Assembly (NCBI RefSeq): GCF_021183625.1
Contig: NZ_CP089214.1
Span: 6,138,001 to 6,202,000 of the forward strand
Direction: 5' to 3'
DNA: 64,000 nt
Source: Nocardia asteroides
GTDB lineage: Bacteria; Actinomycetota; Actinomycetes; Mycobacteriales; Mycobacteriaceae
In this document: positions 1 to 9,090 of the stretch, one piece after another
Numbering within the stretch: position 1 is the stretch's first letter
Layout: the number at the start of each line of letters is the position of its first letter
Notes under the pieces: generated by a model
Database searches by the model: none
What the model was told of the DNA's origin: nothing
Seen by the model: the letters and a program-made list of their open reading frames with translations, nothing else
Translations under genes and position numbers: made by a program

Positions 1-1
1 C

Positions 2-970
2 TACGGCGTCACCGGCGACCTGGTGCGCCGCGGCCTGCACACGCCGCGGTTCACCATCCGCGATCGGGACCGCGTGCTGATGGAGGTGCCCTTCGCCGGG
101 CTGCCGACCGCCTACCCGTACACGCTGATGATCTCGCAGGCCGACACCGAGCGATACCTGCTGGAGCGGCTGCACGCGGCCGGCGGCACCGTGCGGCGCC
201 CGGCCGCCGTCACCACGATCGGGCAGGAGGCCGACGGTGTCACCGCCACCCTCGCCGACCGCTCGACCCTGCGGGGCCGCTACCTGATCGGCGCCGACGG
301 CATGCACAGCACGGTGCGCGAGCAGGCCGGGATCGGCTTCACCGGCGGCACCTACGCCGAGTCGTTCACCCTGGCCGATGTGAAGCTGGCTGGCGGGGTG
401 CCCGCCGAGCAGGTGATGCTCTACTTCTCCCCGGCCGGGCTGGTCGTGGTCGCGCCGCTGCCGGACGGGTGGCACCGGATCGTCGCCACCGTCGCCGAGG
501 CTCCGCCCGAGCCGGACATCGCCTTCGTGCAGCGGCTGCTGGACGAGCGCGGCCAACGCCGCGACCCGCTGCGGGTGCGGGAAGTGCTGTGGGGCTCCCG
601 GTTCCGCGTGCACCACCGGATCGCCGACTCGTTCCGCAGCGGGCGCGTGCTGCTCGCGGGCGACGCCGCGCACGTGCACTCACCGGCAGGCGGGCAGGGC
701 ATGAACCTCGGCATCCAGGACGCGGTCGCCACCGCCGAGACCCTGAACCGGGTGCTCGCAGGCGAACCGGGCACCCTGCTCGACGACCTGGCCGCCTCCC
801 GCCGCGAGGCCGCGCGCGCCGTCGTCGCCACCGCCGACCGGCTCACCGGCCTCGCCACCCTGCCCGCCCGGCTGCGCCCGCTGCGCAATGCCGTGCTCGG
901 GGTCGCGGGCCGCACCCCGGCGGTGCGCAACCGGCTGGCGTGGCGGCTGTCCGGGCTCGACCGGCGTTAG
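2..970 (+). CDS. FAD-dependent aromatic-ring monooxygenase (5' end outside window)
   Basis: The reading frame is open from the first bases, so the N-terminal FAD-binding glycine motif lies upstream of the window. The visible 323 residues include a YLIGADGMHS segment and the second FAD motif, GRVLLAGDAAHVHSP followed by GGQGMNLGIQDA, which contacts the flavin phosphates in the UbiH/PheA hydroxylase family. The family uses NAD(P)H and O2 to hydroxylate aromatic or polyketide substrates; the substrate here cannot be told. The protein ends soon after the FAD domain and lacks the thioredoxin-like C-terminal domain of the longer TfdB/PheA type. The next gene is convergent. Confidence 0.85.
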   Translation, partial: YGVTGDLVRRGLHTPRFTIRDRDRVLMEVPFAGLPTAYPYTLMISQADTERYLLERLHAAGGTVRRPAAVTTIGQEADGVTATLADRSTLRGRYLIGADGMHSTVREQAGIGFTGGTYAESFTLADVKLAGGVPAEQVMLYFSPAGLVVVAPLPDGWHRIVATVAEAPPEPDIAFVQRLLDERGQRRDPLRVREVLWGSRFRVHHRIADSFRSGRVLLAGDAAHVHSPAGGQGMNLGIQDAVATAETLNRVLAGEPGTLLDDLAASRREAARAVVATADRLTGLATLPARLRPLRNAVLGVAGRTPAVRNRLAWRLSGLDRR

Positions 971-1117
971 ACCACACCCGCTGATACTCGCCGGGCACCG
1001 CGAGCGGACATACCGGGACTTTCCGACCGGGAGCCGCAGTCCGATGCACGAGCTTCGGATGTCGGTCCTGGACACCGCGCCAGCACGCTCGCCGGCGAGC
1101 ACCCGGCCTCCCGAGTC

Positions 1118-2008
1118 TCAGTGCTCCAGGGGGAGTTGGTCGCCGGTGGCGCCGGTTTCCAGGCGGGGGTAGTCGGGGTGGTCGAGGCGGTGGTGGACGT
1201 AGATCTGGTCGGCCCAGGGCGGGTCGAGGGGAGTGAAGGCGCGCAGCCCGAGGACCTGGCCGATGGGCCGGTCGGGGTTGGCGGTGTTGAAATCGGCGAT
1301 CGCGGCGGCTTCGCCGATGTGGCGGGTGGTGCCGGGCAGGTCATCGAGGTAGCAGGTGACCCGGGGCAGCATGGGTTCGTGGGCGGGGCCGCGGAAGAGG
1401 TCGAGGGCGGCGGTGGTGGAGGAGTAGTAGTCAAGGTCGAGGCTGACGAAGCCGATGGGATGCTCGCGGAGCAGGGCTGCGCGGGTGCGGAGGTAGTCGG
1501 GCAGGGTTTCGGCGACTTCGCCGATGACCAGCTCGGCGGTGCCGAGGCGGGCACGCAGCCGGTCGTGGTCCATGGCGTAGAAGCCGGGGCCGAAGAGGTA
1601 GGGCAGATCGCGGCGGTCGGTGGCGGCGGGCATGCCCGCGCCGCCGTCGAAGCCGACCACCCGCACCGCGACGCCGGTGACACCCGAGTAGTAGCGGGCA
1701 TGCTCGGCCAAGGCCAGCAACCCGTTGCCCCCGGCCACCCCGAACTCCACCACGGTGACACCCCGGTGGCCGAGCCGCGCGGCCAGCTCTGTTGCCCGGC
1801 GGACGCCGTAGGCGTAGTGCGGCCGCTCGACCAGCCCGAACCGGTAGGCCGCGCCCGCGCTGACGCCGGGCAGCCGCCGCAGCAGCCGGTTGCGGGCGGC
1901 GTGGCGGGTGCCGGATTTCGACCACTCCCACACCACATCGGCCAGCCCGCCGTCCGGCCGCCGACCGAACGGGTGCCCCTTTTGCGCAGTCGTGCGTGAA
2001 CTCGCCAT
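1118..2008 (-). CDS. Class I SAM methyltransferase-like protein
   Basis: A 296-residue protein with VVEFGVAGGNGL, which matches SAM-binding motif I of Rossmann methyltransferases, and a later VSLDLDYYSST segment like the acidic strand of TylF-type enzymes. No substrate can be assigned. An open frame extends 33 bases further upstream, but I chose ATG at 2008 because a GGAG lies just before it and the protein then begins with an ordinary hydrophilic segment. It stands alone, convergent with the monooxygenase on its left and followed by the TetR gene on the same strand. The fold assignment is fairly safe; true methyltransferase activity is inference. Confidence 0.6.
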   Translation of the reverse strand: MASSRTTAQKGHPFGRRPDGGLADVVWEWSKSGTRHAARNRLLRRLPGVSAGAAYRFGLVERPHYAYGVRRATELAARLGHRGVTVVEFGVAGGNGLLALAEHARYYSGVTGVAVRVVGFDGGAGMPAATDRRDLPYLFGPGFYAMDHDRLRARLGTAELVIGEVAETLPDYLRTRAALLREHPIGFVSLDLDYYSSTTAALDLFRGPAHEPMLPRVTCYLDDLPGTTRHIGEAAAIADFNTANPDRPIGQVLGLRAFTPLDPPWADQIYVHHRLDHPDYPRLETGATGDQLPLEH

Positions 2009-2113
2009 AACGCTCCATCTCCCCGACGAAACGATCAGCACCAGCCTCGCACACCGGCGACCCCGCCGCTCGCTGACGGTTCTACGGCGGGTGGCGAACT
2101 GCTCACGCCGAAC

Positions 2114-2722
2114 TCAGGCGGGTGGCTCGACCAGTACGCCCATGGCCTGGTCGAGGAGTCCGGCCAGGGGTGTGGCTCCACCGGTAGCGGTCCAGGCGTC
2201 GGTCGCGGCGTCCAGGCAGGAGATCGCCGAGCCGACGAGGGCGTGCGCGCGCAGGTCGTCGGTGGCCGCACCGCCGAGCCGGCGGCGGATCTCCGGGACC
2301 AGGAGGCTGTGCCAGCCCTGCGTCTTCTCCCACTGGCGGGTCATCAGGGCGCAGGCGTCGTCGAGCAGCCGCATGAGATTCAAGAAGGGCTGGGGCTCAT
2401 CGGCCGTCGGCTCGGTGATCACGTCGAAGCAGCGGCGCAGCGCTTCCCAGGGGGGCTCGTCGGCGGGGCGGCCGGCCAGCGCGGCGGCGATCCGGGGGCC
2501 GAACTCGCTCATTCGGCCGAGGACGAGCTCCTCCTTGGAGCCGAAGTACCGGAAGAAGGTGGTGCGCGACAGCCCCGCCTCGGCGGCGATCTGCTCGACC
2601 GTTGTGCTGTCGAAGCCCTGCTCAGCGAAGAGCCGGAACGCGATCTCGACGACCTCCTCGCGCATCGCGGCTCGCGTCCGCTCCCGCAGCGTGGGGCGCG
2701 CGGCCCTGGATATCTCGGCCAT
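2114..2722 (-). CDS. TetR-family regulator
   Basis: A 202-residue protein with a classic N-terminal TetR helix-turn-helix at about residues 15-60 (AFRLFAEQGFDSTTVEQIA, then LSRTTFFRYFGSKEEL) and a variable ligand-binding C-terminal half. The chosen start begins MAEISRAARPT; an in-frame ATG nine codons upstream is possible but would push the start toward the palindrome. It is divergent from the SDR gene at 2821, with a near-perfect 15-bp palindrome between them, so it most likely represses itself and the SDR. The inducer is unknown. Confidence 0.88.
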   Translation of the reverse strand: MAEISRAARPTLRERTRAAMREEVVEIAFRLFAEQGFDSTTVEQIAAEAGLSRTTFFRYFGSKEELVLGRMSEFGPRIAAALAGRPADEPPWEALRRCFDVITEPTADEPQPFLNLMRLLDDACALMTRQWEKTQGWHSLLVPEIRRRLGGAATDDLRAHALVGSAISCLDAATDAWTATGGATPLAGLLDQAMGVLVEPPA

Positions 2723-2750
2723 CCGACGAGTGTAAGACACCAACCCCAAG

Positions 2751-2765
2751 TGGTACTGAGTACCA
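2751..2765. promoter_or_regulatory. Palindromic operator between TetR and SDR genes
   Basis: TGGTACT-G-AGTACCA is a 7+1+7 perfect inverted repeat centred in the divergent TetR/SDR intergenic region, 28 bp upstream of the TetR start. Its size and place fit a TetR operator. Binding is inferred. Confidence 0.65.
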
Positions 2766-2820
2766 GATAGGTATACAGTTCCGTTTGTTGCCTGAGTTTC
2801 CCCATCGAGGAGTGCCTCCC

Positions 2821-3642
2821 ATGAGCAAGATCTGGTTCATCACCGGTTCATCCCGCGGCTTGGGCCGCAGGTTCACCGAGGCCGCGCTCTCGCGCGGTGA
2901 CAAGGTCGCGGCGACCGCCCGCGACACCGACGCCCTGGCCGATCTGGTCGCCGCCCACGGCGACGCGATCCTGCCGCTGAGCCTGGATGTCACGGACAAG
3001 ACCGCCGTGAGCGAGTCCGTCGCGCGGGCCCACGAACACTTCGGTCGCCTCGACGTCGTGGTCAACAACGCCGGTTACGGCCTGTTCGGCATGGTCGAAG
3101 AGCTGACCGAAGGCGACGTCCGCGCCCAGTTCGAGACGAACGTGTTCGGCACCCTGTGGGTGGTCCAGGCGGCACTGCCCTACCTCCGCGCCCGGGGCAG
3201 CGGCCACATCGTGAACGTGAGCAGTCTGCTCGCCCTCGCCGCCTACCCCACCACGGGCGGCTACAGCGCGGCCAAGGCGGCCGTCGAGGGACTCTCGGAC
3301 TCGCTGGCCCAGGAAGTCGCCACCTTCGGCATCAAGGTCACCGTTGTCGAGCCCGGCCCCTTCGCCACCGAGTTCAACACCTCGTCCGCCCACTCCGTAC
3401 CGCTGCCCGCCTACGACGACTTCCGGAAGACGGTCGAGGCCGGCTTCGCCGCCACCCCGAATCCCGACCCGGCCGGCGTCGGCGCGGCCTTGCTGAAAAT
3501 CGTCGACGCCGAGACCCCGCCGTCCCGAATCTTCCTCGGCACCTTCCCGCTCCAGGTCGTCCCTCAGCTCTACGCCGACCGGATCAAGGGCTGGCAGGAC
3601 TGGGCCGAGGTGTCCGCCGAGGCCGAAGCCGCCCCGGCGTAA
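2821..3642 (+). CDS. Short-chain dehydrogenase/reductase (classical SDR)
   Basis: A 273-residue NAD(P)-dependent oxidoreductase. It has the cofactor motif TGSSRGLG at residues 8-15, NNAGYG after the fourth strand, the catalytic serine in VNVSSLLA and the YSAAK catalytic Tyr/Lys pair, followed by VEPGPFATEF. This is the family pattern for reductases acting on ketones or alcohols; the substrate is unknown. The start has a good ribosome-binding site (cgaggag, 8 bp spacing). It is divergent from the TetR gene at 2114-2722 and probably its regulatory target. Confidence 0.9.
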   Translation: MSKIWFITGSSRGLGRRFTEAALSRGDKVAATARDTDALADLVAAHGDAILPLSLDVTDKTAVSESVARAHEHFGRLDVVVNNAGYGLFGMVEELTEGDVRAQFETNVFGTLWVVQAALPYLRARGSGHIVNVSSLLALAAYPTTGGYSAAKAAVEGLSDSLAQEVATFGIKVTVVEPGPFATEFNTSSAHSVPLPAYDDFRKTVEAGFAATPNPDPAGVGAALLKIVDAETPPSRIFLGTFPLQVVPQLYADRIKGWQDWAEVSAEAEAAPA

Positions 3643-3701
3643 CCGGTCGCCAGGCGCGGTGGGGAGTGTGGGTTCGAACGCGTCGGAACGGCCCTCGCGG
3701 A

Positions 3702-5006
3702 TCAGTCGCGGATCGTGACGGCGGGAAGCCGGTAGCTCCGGTCCAGGACAGCGGTTTCGGGGCCGTAGAGGCGCATGGTGAGGGTGAACGCACCCGTGGG
3801 GGCGGGCAGCCAGTTCGCTACCCCGATCGGGGTGGTGGGCTCGGTGTGCTGGATGTGGAGGGTCAGCGATCCGTCGGGGCCGGGTGTGAGGCCGTCGGTG
3901 GTGCTGCCGATGCTGAAGCGGTTGTGGTCGTTGGCTACGAACAGCATGTCCGCGTCGTAGAGCGCGAGGTTCCAGAGCACCGTCACCGGGGGGAGTTGCC
4001 CGGCGGGGAAGTGCAGCACGTAGTCGCGGCTGCCGTCGAGCGGGCGACCGTCTTCGTCGACCGAGCACGGCGGGTAGACGGCTTCGCTGGCCCAGTGGGA
4101 TCCGAGCACGTATTTGGCCAGCGCGGCTCGCAACGCGAAGTCGTGGCCGGCGCGTCCTCCGGCGAAGTAGTAGCGCCACCCGTTCACGGTCTCGCCGACC
4201 GATGCCCAGCGCGCGTCGATGATCGCCTCGGCGGCCTCGCCCGCCCGGGCCAGGCCCCGCTCGGTCGCCTCGTCGAGCGGTGCGGGGTCGAACCCGCCGC
4301 CCGTGGTCAATCCGATCCGGCGGAACGATCCGATGAGCGCGTCGTCACGGTCTCCGGTGGTGGGCAGGAACCAGCGCATCGCTTGCCCGAGATGGTCGAA
4401 CGGCCGCAACCGTTCGTCGGTGGTGTCGACGAGTTTCGGCACCACCGCGGGCTGCGGGTCCCGGGCGCCGAGGCCCTCGCTGAGGAACGCGGACAGGGGC
4501 AGCAGCCGGAATTGGCGTTGCACGGCGACCGCGGCCGGGGTGTCGGCCTCGCCGGCGACGAATACTCGCAACGCCGCGATCCCGGTGCGCGTGCGTAACC
4601 GGATCGCGGTGATGCCCGCGGGCAGCTCACCGTGGAAGTCGGGCCCGACCAGCGCGTAGGTGCCGGGCCGCGGGCCACGTGCGCCGCCGATACCGGCGAG
4701 GTACTCGTCGAAGGTGTCGCCGATCTGGACGATGTACCAGCGCGGTTCGCTCAGCACTGGAACGTGCAACACGATCGGTTCGCCGGCCAGTTGCAGATTG
4801 GCGTAACCGTCGAGGGTGACGTTGTTCGGGCTGACGACATAGCGGTCCGCAGCGGTCTTGACCTGCTCGAACAGACGGAACCGGTTGACACCGGCGGCGT
4901 GGGCTTCGACGCTGCCATAGTTGGTGCGGGCATAGCAGATCAGGGGATATCCCCAGGTCAGCGCTTGGATGCCGAGCGCGTAAGCGTGTTCTTCGACCGG
5001 ATCCAT
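3702..5006 (-). CDS. DUF1254/DUF1214 domain protein
   Basis: A 434-residue protein with a DUF1254-like N-terminal half (ALGIQALTWGYPLICYAR near the start, then NNVTLDGYANLQL and WYIVQIGDTFDEY) and a DUF1214-like C-terminal half (WNLALYDADMLFV, then RFSIGST). These paired domains are widespread in actinobacteria and their biochemical role is not established. No signal peptide is seen with the chosen start at MDPVEEH, which has an AGGAAGG ribosome-binding site; a long upstream open extension lacks one and reads like non-coding sequence. The gene is convergent with the SDR gene, 59 bp apart. Confidence 0.75.
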   Translation of the reverse strand: MDPVEEHAYALGIQALTWGYPLICYARTNYGSVEAHAAGVNRFRLFEQVKTAADRYVVSPNNVTLDGYANLQLAGEPIVLHVPVLSEPRWYIVQIGDTFDEYLAGIGGARGPRPGTYALVGPDFHGELPAGITAIRLRTRTGIAALRVFVAGEADTPAAVAVQRQFRLLPLSAFLSEGLGARDPQPAVVPKLVDTTDERLRPFDHLGQAMRWFLPTTGDRDDALIGSFRRIGLTTGGGFDPAPLDEATERGLARAGEAAEAIIDARWASVGETVNGWRYYFAGGRAGHDFALRAALAKYVLGSHWASEAVYPPCSVDEDGRPLDGSRDYVLHFPAGQLPPVTVLWNLALYDADMLFVANDHNRFSIGSTTDGLTPGPDGSLTLHIQHTEPTTPIGVANWLPAPTGAFTLTMRLYGPETAVLDRSYRLPAVTIRD

Positions 5007-5254
5007 GCCGGACGCCCTTCCTGTCGCCGCTACACCGTGCTGCCATTGCCGCACACCTGAGGCAGCGACCGCCTCACCCACACCGGATGAAATCCCGGCC
5101 CCGATCCAGCCCTGGCGCCCGCTCACCAGACGATCGCCGCGCGTCCCACCGGCGCCGGGCAGTGTTGCGAGTGTCATCGGTCTCGGAGCCAATGGTCGAT
5201 GGCGTTACGCATTGGAGCCTTGCGATCGATGAAACGGACCGGGTCGGCGAAGCG

Positions 5255-5848
5255 TCAGAATTTACCCGTGTGATGTTCGATTTGGTGCCCGAGTTGCGTG
5301 CGGAACTCGGTGACGAATTTCTCCGTGAGCGGCGGCCACCCCCAGAAGTCGAAAGCGAGCGCGCCGAGCGCGAAGCCCGACGGCCACCCCCACTCGGTGA
5401 CTCCGGCGGCCTCGCCGCACCCGGTACAGGTGACGCTGCCCGAGCCGGTCTGCTTCCACGCTTCGATGCCGTCGTGGAACGGCCGCCAGACCTCGGGGTC
5501 GGCCACCCACTGCTGCGGATAATCGATGATGGTGGTCGTCGCGTGACAACGCGGGCACCGTGCGGACTCCGGTTCGATCTCGCCCTGGCCGCCGTGGTGA
5601 TCGTCGCGCCCGACAAGTACCGCGACCGGACCGGGAATCCAATCCGCGCCCCACTCCCCGGTGACCCGCTGCCAATCAGGCCCCGCCACATAGCCTTTGC
5701 CGACACCGAGGCTGTACATCCCCTCGCCGGACATCTCCCGCGTGAGCAACCGCCGCGCGATCATCCAGTCCACCATCCGCGCACCGAGCGCGGCGGCCTG
5801 CTCCGCCGTCACCTCGAGGTCGACGATCCGTTCGAAGAAATCACCCAC
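5255..5848 (-). CDS. Hypothetical protein with a four-Cys zinc-ribbon-like motif
   Basis: About 197 residues with no family I recognise. Two CxxC pairs, CPRCH and CTGCG, separated by roughly 45 residues, suggest a structural zinc site. The C-terminal third is rich in tryptophan (WGWPSGFALG, FDFWGWPP). The sequence opens with GDFFERIVDLEVTAEQAAALGARMVDWMIARRL, written here as two joined helices. The start is uncertain: the GTG used here is 14 bp from an AAGGAG, which is long, and the frame stays open upstream to an ATG near 5902. Soluble and probably cytoplasmic. Confidence 0.5.
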   Translation of the reverse strand: MGDFFERIVDLEVTAEQAAALGARMVDWMIARRLLTREMSGEGMYSLGVGKGYVAGPDWQRVTGEWGADWIPGPVAVLVGRDDHHGGQGEIEPESARCPRCHATTTIIDYPQQWVADPEVWRPFHDGIEAWKQTGSGSVTCTGCGEAAGVTEWGWPSGFALGALAFDFWGWPPLTEKFVTEFRTQLGHQIEHHTGKF

Positions 5849-6039
5849 GTTGTCTACCCAGACTCCTTGGCGCCACCGCTGAGAGTTTCCGCGAATCCGC
5901 ACGCACGCGCAACGTGCGAGTCCTCAACGGCGACACTCCCTCGCGCACACCTGTTCGGTGAATTCGCTCGTCGAGGCCGGCGGTGGCGATGCCCGATTCG
6001 AAGGTCGCCGCGAGCGCGCGATTGCCCCGTTCCGGCATC

Positions 6040-6579
6040 CGTCGAGGAGACCAGCGTCGTGACCGCGTCGAGGACGAGGCTTCGGCGTTGAGGTCCGGGT
6101 ACCAATCGCGCGACGTCTGGCGCGGGTTGGTGCTACATGTTCGCGAGCGTCGACACCAGAGCCAGGATGTGCGCGGCAGGTTGTGACCGTCCCGCGCCGC
6201 TGTGCCTGTTCGATCGCCTCGACCTCGGCTCGCATCGACTCGGCCACCGAGGTGCGCTGGGCGGAGTCGCCACGCAGCAGGTGGTACCACATCAGGAACC
6301 GCATGACCTGGGGATGGGCTCGACCGGCGTCGTAGAGGTGACCTGCGTACTCGGGCAGCCGATCGGCATCCAGCGGCACGGCCGCCACCGTCGTGTCCAC
6401 GATCATGTCGAAGACGGCGTCGAACAGTTCGTCCTTGCCCCTGTAGAACGAGTACACGAACCCGCGCTGATTCCCGCGCGCCTGGCCAGACGGCCGATGC
6501 GCGCTCCGGCCAGGCCGAACTCGGCCAGCGCGGCATCGAAGAGTTGCTGCCGTTTCGCTTCGGGGTTCCTCGTGGACAC
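6040..6579 (-). pseudogene. Frameshifted TetR-family regulator remnant
   Basis: Three minus-strand frames together spell one TetR protein. The first, from a GTG at 6579, gives the first helix (AALAEFGLAGARIGRLA) up to the DNA-recognition helix. After a frameshift near 6460 a second frame continues with SFYRGKDELFDAVFDMI and VMRFLMWYHLLRGDSAQRTS. After another shift near 6180 a third frame gives AHILALVSTLANM and then QRRSLVLDAVTTLV in yet another phase. No single frame is intact, so the gene is dead unless the assembly is wrong. It is divergent from an equally broken SDR gene. Confidence 0.75.
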
Positions 6580-6958
6580 ATTCCCGACCAGACCGGACGC
6601 ACCGCCCTGGTCACGGGCGCCACCAGCGGGATCGGCCTGGGCACGGCCCGCGTTCTGGCCGCCCGCGGTGCGCGGGTCATCGTCGCCGGTCGCGACCGGG
6701 CCAAGCTGGACGAGGCGGTCGAGGTCGTGCGCGCCGCGGCGGATCGCGGAAACCGAGACCATCGACCTGTTGTTCAACAACGCCGGGGTGATGAACCTGC
6801 ACACCCGCCGCACCACCCGCGACGGGTTCGAGCCGACCGTGGGTACCAACCACCTCGGGCACTTCGCCTGCAACGCCGCGGTCTGGCCCACGCTGCGCCG
6901 CTCGGCCGGAGCTTGCGGGCGGTCCAGCATTCTGAGCGCCGTACTGCGCGCCGCGATG
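6580..6958 (+). pseudogene. Truncated, internally deleted SDR remnant
   Basis: The N-terminal NAD(P)-binding part (DQTGRTALVTGATSGIG, then ARGARVIVAGRD) is clear in one frame. After VVRAAADRG the continuation IDLLFNNAGVMNLHTRRTT is in a different frame and the segment between, which should hold the acidic loop and fourth strand, is missing. The gene stops before the catalytic Ser-Tyr-Lys region and runs into the end of the lipoprotein gene. No start codon fits well. It pairs with the broken TetR on its left, a decayed copy of the same divergent TetR/SDR layout seen intact at 2114-3642. Confidence 0.75.
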
Positions 6959-6967
6959 AGGTTACGT

Positions 6968-8038
6968 TCAGGAGCCGCTGAGTGATCGGTAGGCGAGCCG
7001 ATCCGCGTAGAACGATCCGAGCCACAGTTCACCACCGACCTGTACGGCGCTCGCGGTACCGGGGAAGTCCGGCGTTGCCGGTCCGCTCGCCAGTTCCGTG
7101 ACGGCCATCGTCGTCGGATCGATCGTGTCGACTTTGTATCCGCGCGAGCACTCGAGCAGCGTCCCTGCACAGGAGGGCTCAGCGTCGAGCATTCCCGCGG
7201 TGATCAAACGATTGTCGGCAGTCCAGTGCAGATTGTCGGGTACGAATCCTGCAAGCTGCACGGAGCGAAGCGGTGTGCCGGGATTGTCCCGCGCGAACTC
7301 GACAATGCGTCGTTCACCGACCGACACGACGTAGAATTTGCTGTCGTCCGGGGAAGTCTCGATTCCGTTGTTCCCCGCGAGTTCAGTACCCGGGAGCGCC
7401 TGGAATCCCGCCGACCCCGGGGTCCACATGTACACCGCGCCGGTGGTCTCGCCGGCGAGCACGTCGTCGAATGTCGTGCCCGGCATTTGGGGCACCGTGG
7501 CCAAGATGGTGCCGTCATTGAATGCGGCGACACCGTTTCCCTGCAGACCATTCGGCATGAGTACGCACCCTGTCCAGGTTGCGGACGGCGCGGGTCCGCG
7601 GGCGTCGAGATCGAAGACCTCGACCGACTCACGGCCGCCGTGGTTGATCGCATAGACGGTGTATCGGCCACTGTCGGTTTGCCGAAGGCTCAGCCCGTGC
7701 AGGTCGGCCTCCGCGGGATCCAAGGGGCCCGGACAGCCCGCGTACTTCGTCTGGTCCGCTTCGGCTTTCGGGGCGTCAGCCATGTACAGGTTGCTCACGG
7801 TCTTCCCGCGCGTGTCGATGAGGTGCAGACCGCTGCCCGGCTTCATCCCGCTGGCGAGTGCCCATTCGCTGTTCGGCACCAGCACAACGTCTTCCGGATT
7901 CGCGACATCGCAGATGAAGGTCAGCCCGCCTGACGGCGCACAGGAGTCGGTCGGCGCCGAATCGGACGAGTTCGATCCGCAGCCTACGACGGCGACCCCC
8001 AGCAGGGCGCCGATGAGAATGGTGAACATGCGTTTCAA
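6968..8038 (-). CDS. Lipoprotein with SMP-30/gluconolactonase-like beta-propeller
   Basis: A 356-residue exported lipoprotein. A short signal peptide with a lipobox ending VVGC puts the lipidated cysteine at about residue 20, followed by a Ser/Asp-rich linker. The rest reads as repeated propeller blades (DLHGLSLRQTDSG, NGLQGNGVAAFNDGTILAT, NNGIETSPDDSKFYVV, DNLHWTADNRLI), which resembles SMP-30/paraoxonase-type calcium-dependent hydrolases. The start is a TTG at 8038, chosen for its AAAGGA at 8 bp; an ATG three codons in is the alternative. Upstream lie two copies of the CGGAGGC motif found around the neighbouring TetR gene, so it is probably in the same regulon. Confidence 0.75.
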   Translation of the reverse strand: MKRMFTILIGALLGVAVVGCGSNSSDSAPTDSCAPSGGLTFICDVANPEDVVLVPNSEWALASGMKPGSGLHLIDTRGKTVSNLYMADAPKAEADQTKYAGCPGPLDPAEADLHGLSLRQTDSGRYTVYAINHGGRESVEVFDLDARGPAPSATWTGCVLMPNGLQGNGVAAFNDGTILATVPQMPGTTFDDVLAGETTGAVYMWTPGSAGFQALPGTELAGNNGIETSPDDSKFYVVSVGERRIVEFARDNPGTPLRSVQLAGFVPDNLHWTADNRLITAGMLDAEPSCAGTLLECSRGYKVDTIDPTTMAVTELASGPATPDFPGTASAVQVGGELWLGSFYADRLAYRSLSGS

Positions 8039-8136
8039 TTGCCTGGTCCTTTCATTGGACCTCGGTCGACGGATATCCGGCGGACTTCGCGCGGGCCGTC
8101 GACGTCACGGGCCGACGCCGGGTCTACCCGAGGCCT

Positions 8137-8184
8137 TCGATGCCGCCTCCGTACCGAGCCGGCAGTCAACGGAGGCGGCACTTG
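8137..8184. promoter_or_regulatory. Two CGGAGGCGGCA elements upstream of the lipoprotein gene
   Basis: CGGAGGCGGCATCGA lies on the minus strand at 8137-8151 and CGGAGGCGGCACTTG on the plus strand at 8170-8184. Both match the left half and centre of the three 15-bp elements at 9091-9230. They face each other across 18 bp, upstream of the lipoprotein gene and past the stop of the reductase gene. Confidence 0.55.
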
Positions 8185-8203
8185 TGCGCACGGGCAGGAA
8201 GAT

Positions 8204-8944
8204 CTATCGGAATATCGCACGGTTCACGACGACGGCGTGGTCGGGCGTCGCCCGCAATTCCTCGATGCGCTCGAAGATGACGGCCGCCGCCAGGTCGCGG
8301 CGCTTCGGCAGCCGCGCGGCCTCGGCCGACGCCAGCGCGGTGCCCAGCTCGTCACTGGTGAGGTCGGTGCAGTAGCAGGGGGCGCCGGGCTGCTGACGCC
8401 ACGACTGCAACAGCGATCCGGCATCGAATCCGTCGAACCCGGTGTCGTCGACCAAGGCCATGCCCACCGCGCGCGCCTGCTCGTCATCGGCTGCGACCGG
8501 AATGGCGATACGTCCGTCGGATCCCGTTGGCGTGCCCTTCTCGGCGAACGAGTGTGACCCGATGGCGTTCCACGCCTTGACGATCGGCCTGCCGAGCTGT
8601 TCCGCGACCCAGAGGCTCTCGACCTGCCCGCCCTCGATGGCCTCGATGACGGAATCGCGCGAGGGGTAGTAGTTCGACGTGTCGATCACGACCGTCTCGG
8701 CGGGCACGTTTGCGAGCAACGGCGCCATCTCCGGAAGCCGGTTCAGCGGGATGGACAGGATCACCACGTCCACCTCCCGCACCGCCTCGGCCGCGGTCAC
8801 GGCGCGCGCACCCGAGACGAGCAGGTCGGCACCGATCGTCTCCGGCCCCCGCGAGTTGGCCACCTTCACCTCGTGTCCGGCCGCGCTCAATTTCACAGCC
8901 AGGGTCTTGCCGATGAATCCGGTGCCGATGATGCCTATCCACAT
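8204..8944 (-). CDS. F420-dependent NADP reductase-like Rossmann oxidoreductase
   Basis: A 246-residue protein beginning WIGIIGTGFIGKTLAVKLS, a glycine-rich dinucleotide motif, followed by VANSRGPET, typical of the NADP-binding domain of F420H2:NADP oxidoreductases and their relatives (coenzyme F420-dependent NADP oxidoreductase family). VDVVILSIP and VVIDTSNYY match later strands of the same fold. Whether F420 or only NADP is used cannot be said. AAGGAG lies 6 bp before the ATG. It is divergent from the TetR gene at 9281, with an array of repeated motifs between, and is followed by the lipoprotein gene. Confidence 0.78.
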   Translation of the reverse strand: MWIGIIGTGFIGKTLAVKLSAAGHEVKVANSRGPETIGADLLVSGARAVTAAEAVREVDVVILSIPLNRLPEMAPLLANVPAETVVIDTSNYYPSRDSVIEAIEGGQVESLWVAEQLGRPIVKAWNAIGSHSFAEKGTPTGSDGRIAIPVAADDEQARAVGMALVDDTGFDGFDAGSLLQSWRQQPGAPCYCTDLTSDELGTALASAEAARLPKRRDLAAAVIFERIEELRATPDHAVVVNRAIFR

Positions 8945-9090
8945 GTGGAACTCCTTGTAGTGGTGATGATTTCATCAACGGAAGACGTTCGTTCGACATG
9001 TCCGGTCGCGTGGGACACGCACGCACTCCACGATCGGGTCGGCCTGCTTCACCCGCACGAGTTACCTCCTGCACCGCGCCGCAGATAAAA

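Noticed and set aside
1121..1999. Plus-strand frame opposite the methyltransferase-like gene
   Set aside because: Gly/Val/Glu-rich antisense product without motifs; the minus frame holds the SAM motif.
5087..6091. Plus-strand frame opposite the zinc-ribbon-like gene
   Set aside because: The minus strand shows paired CxxC motifs and protein-like composition; the plus frame has neither.
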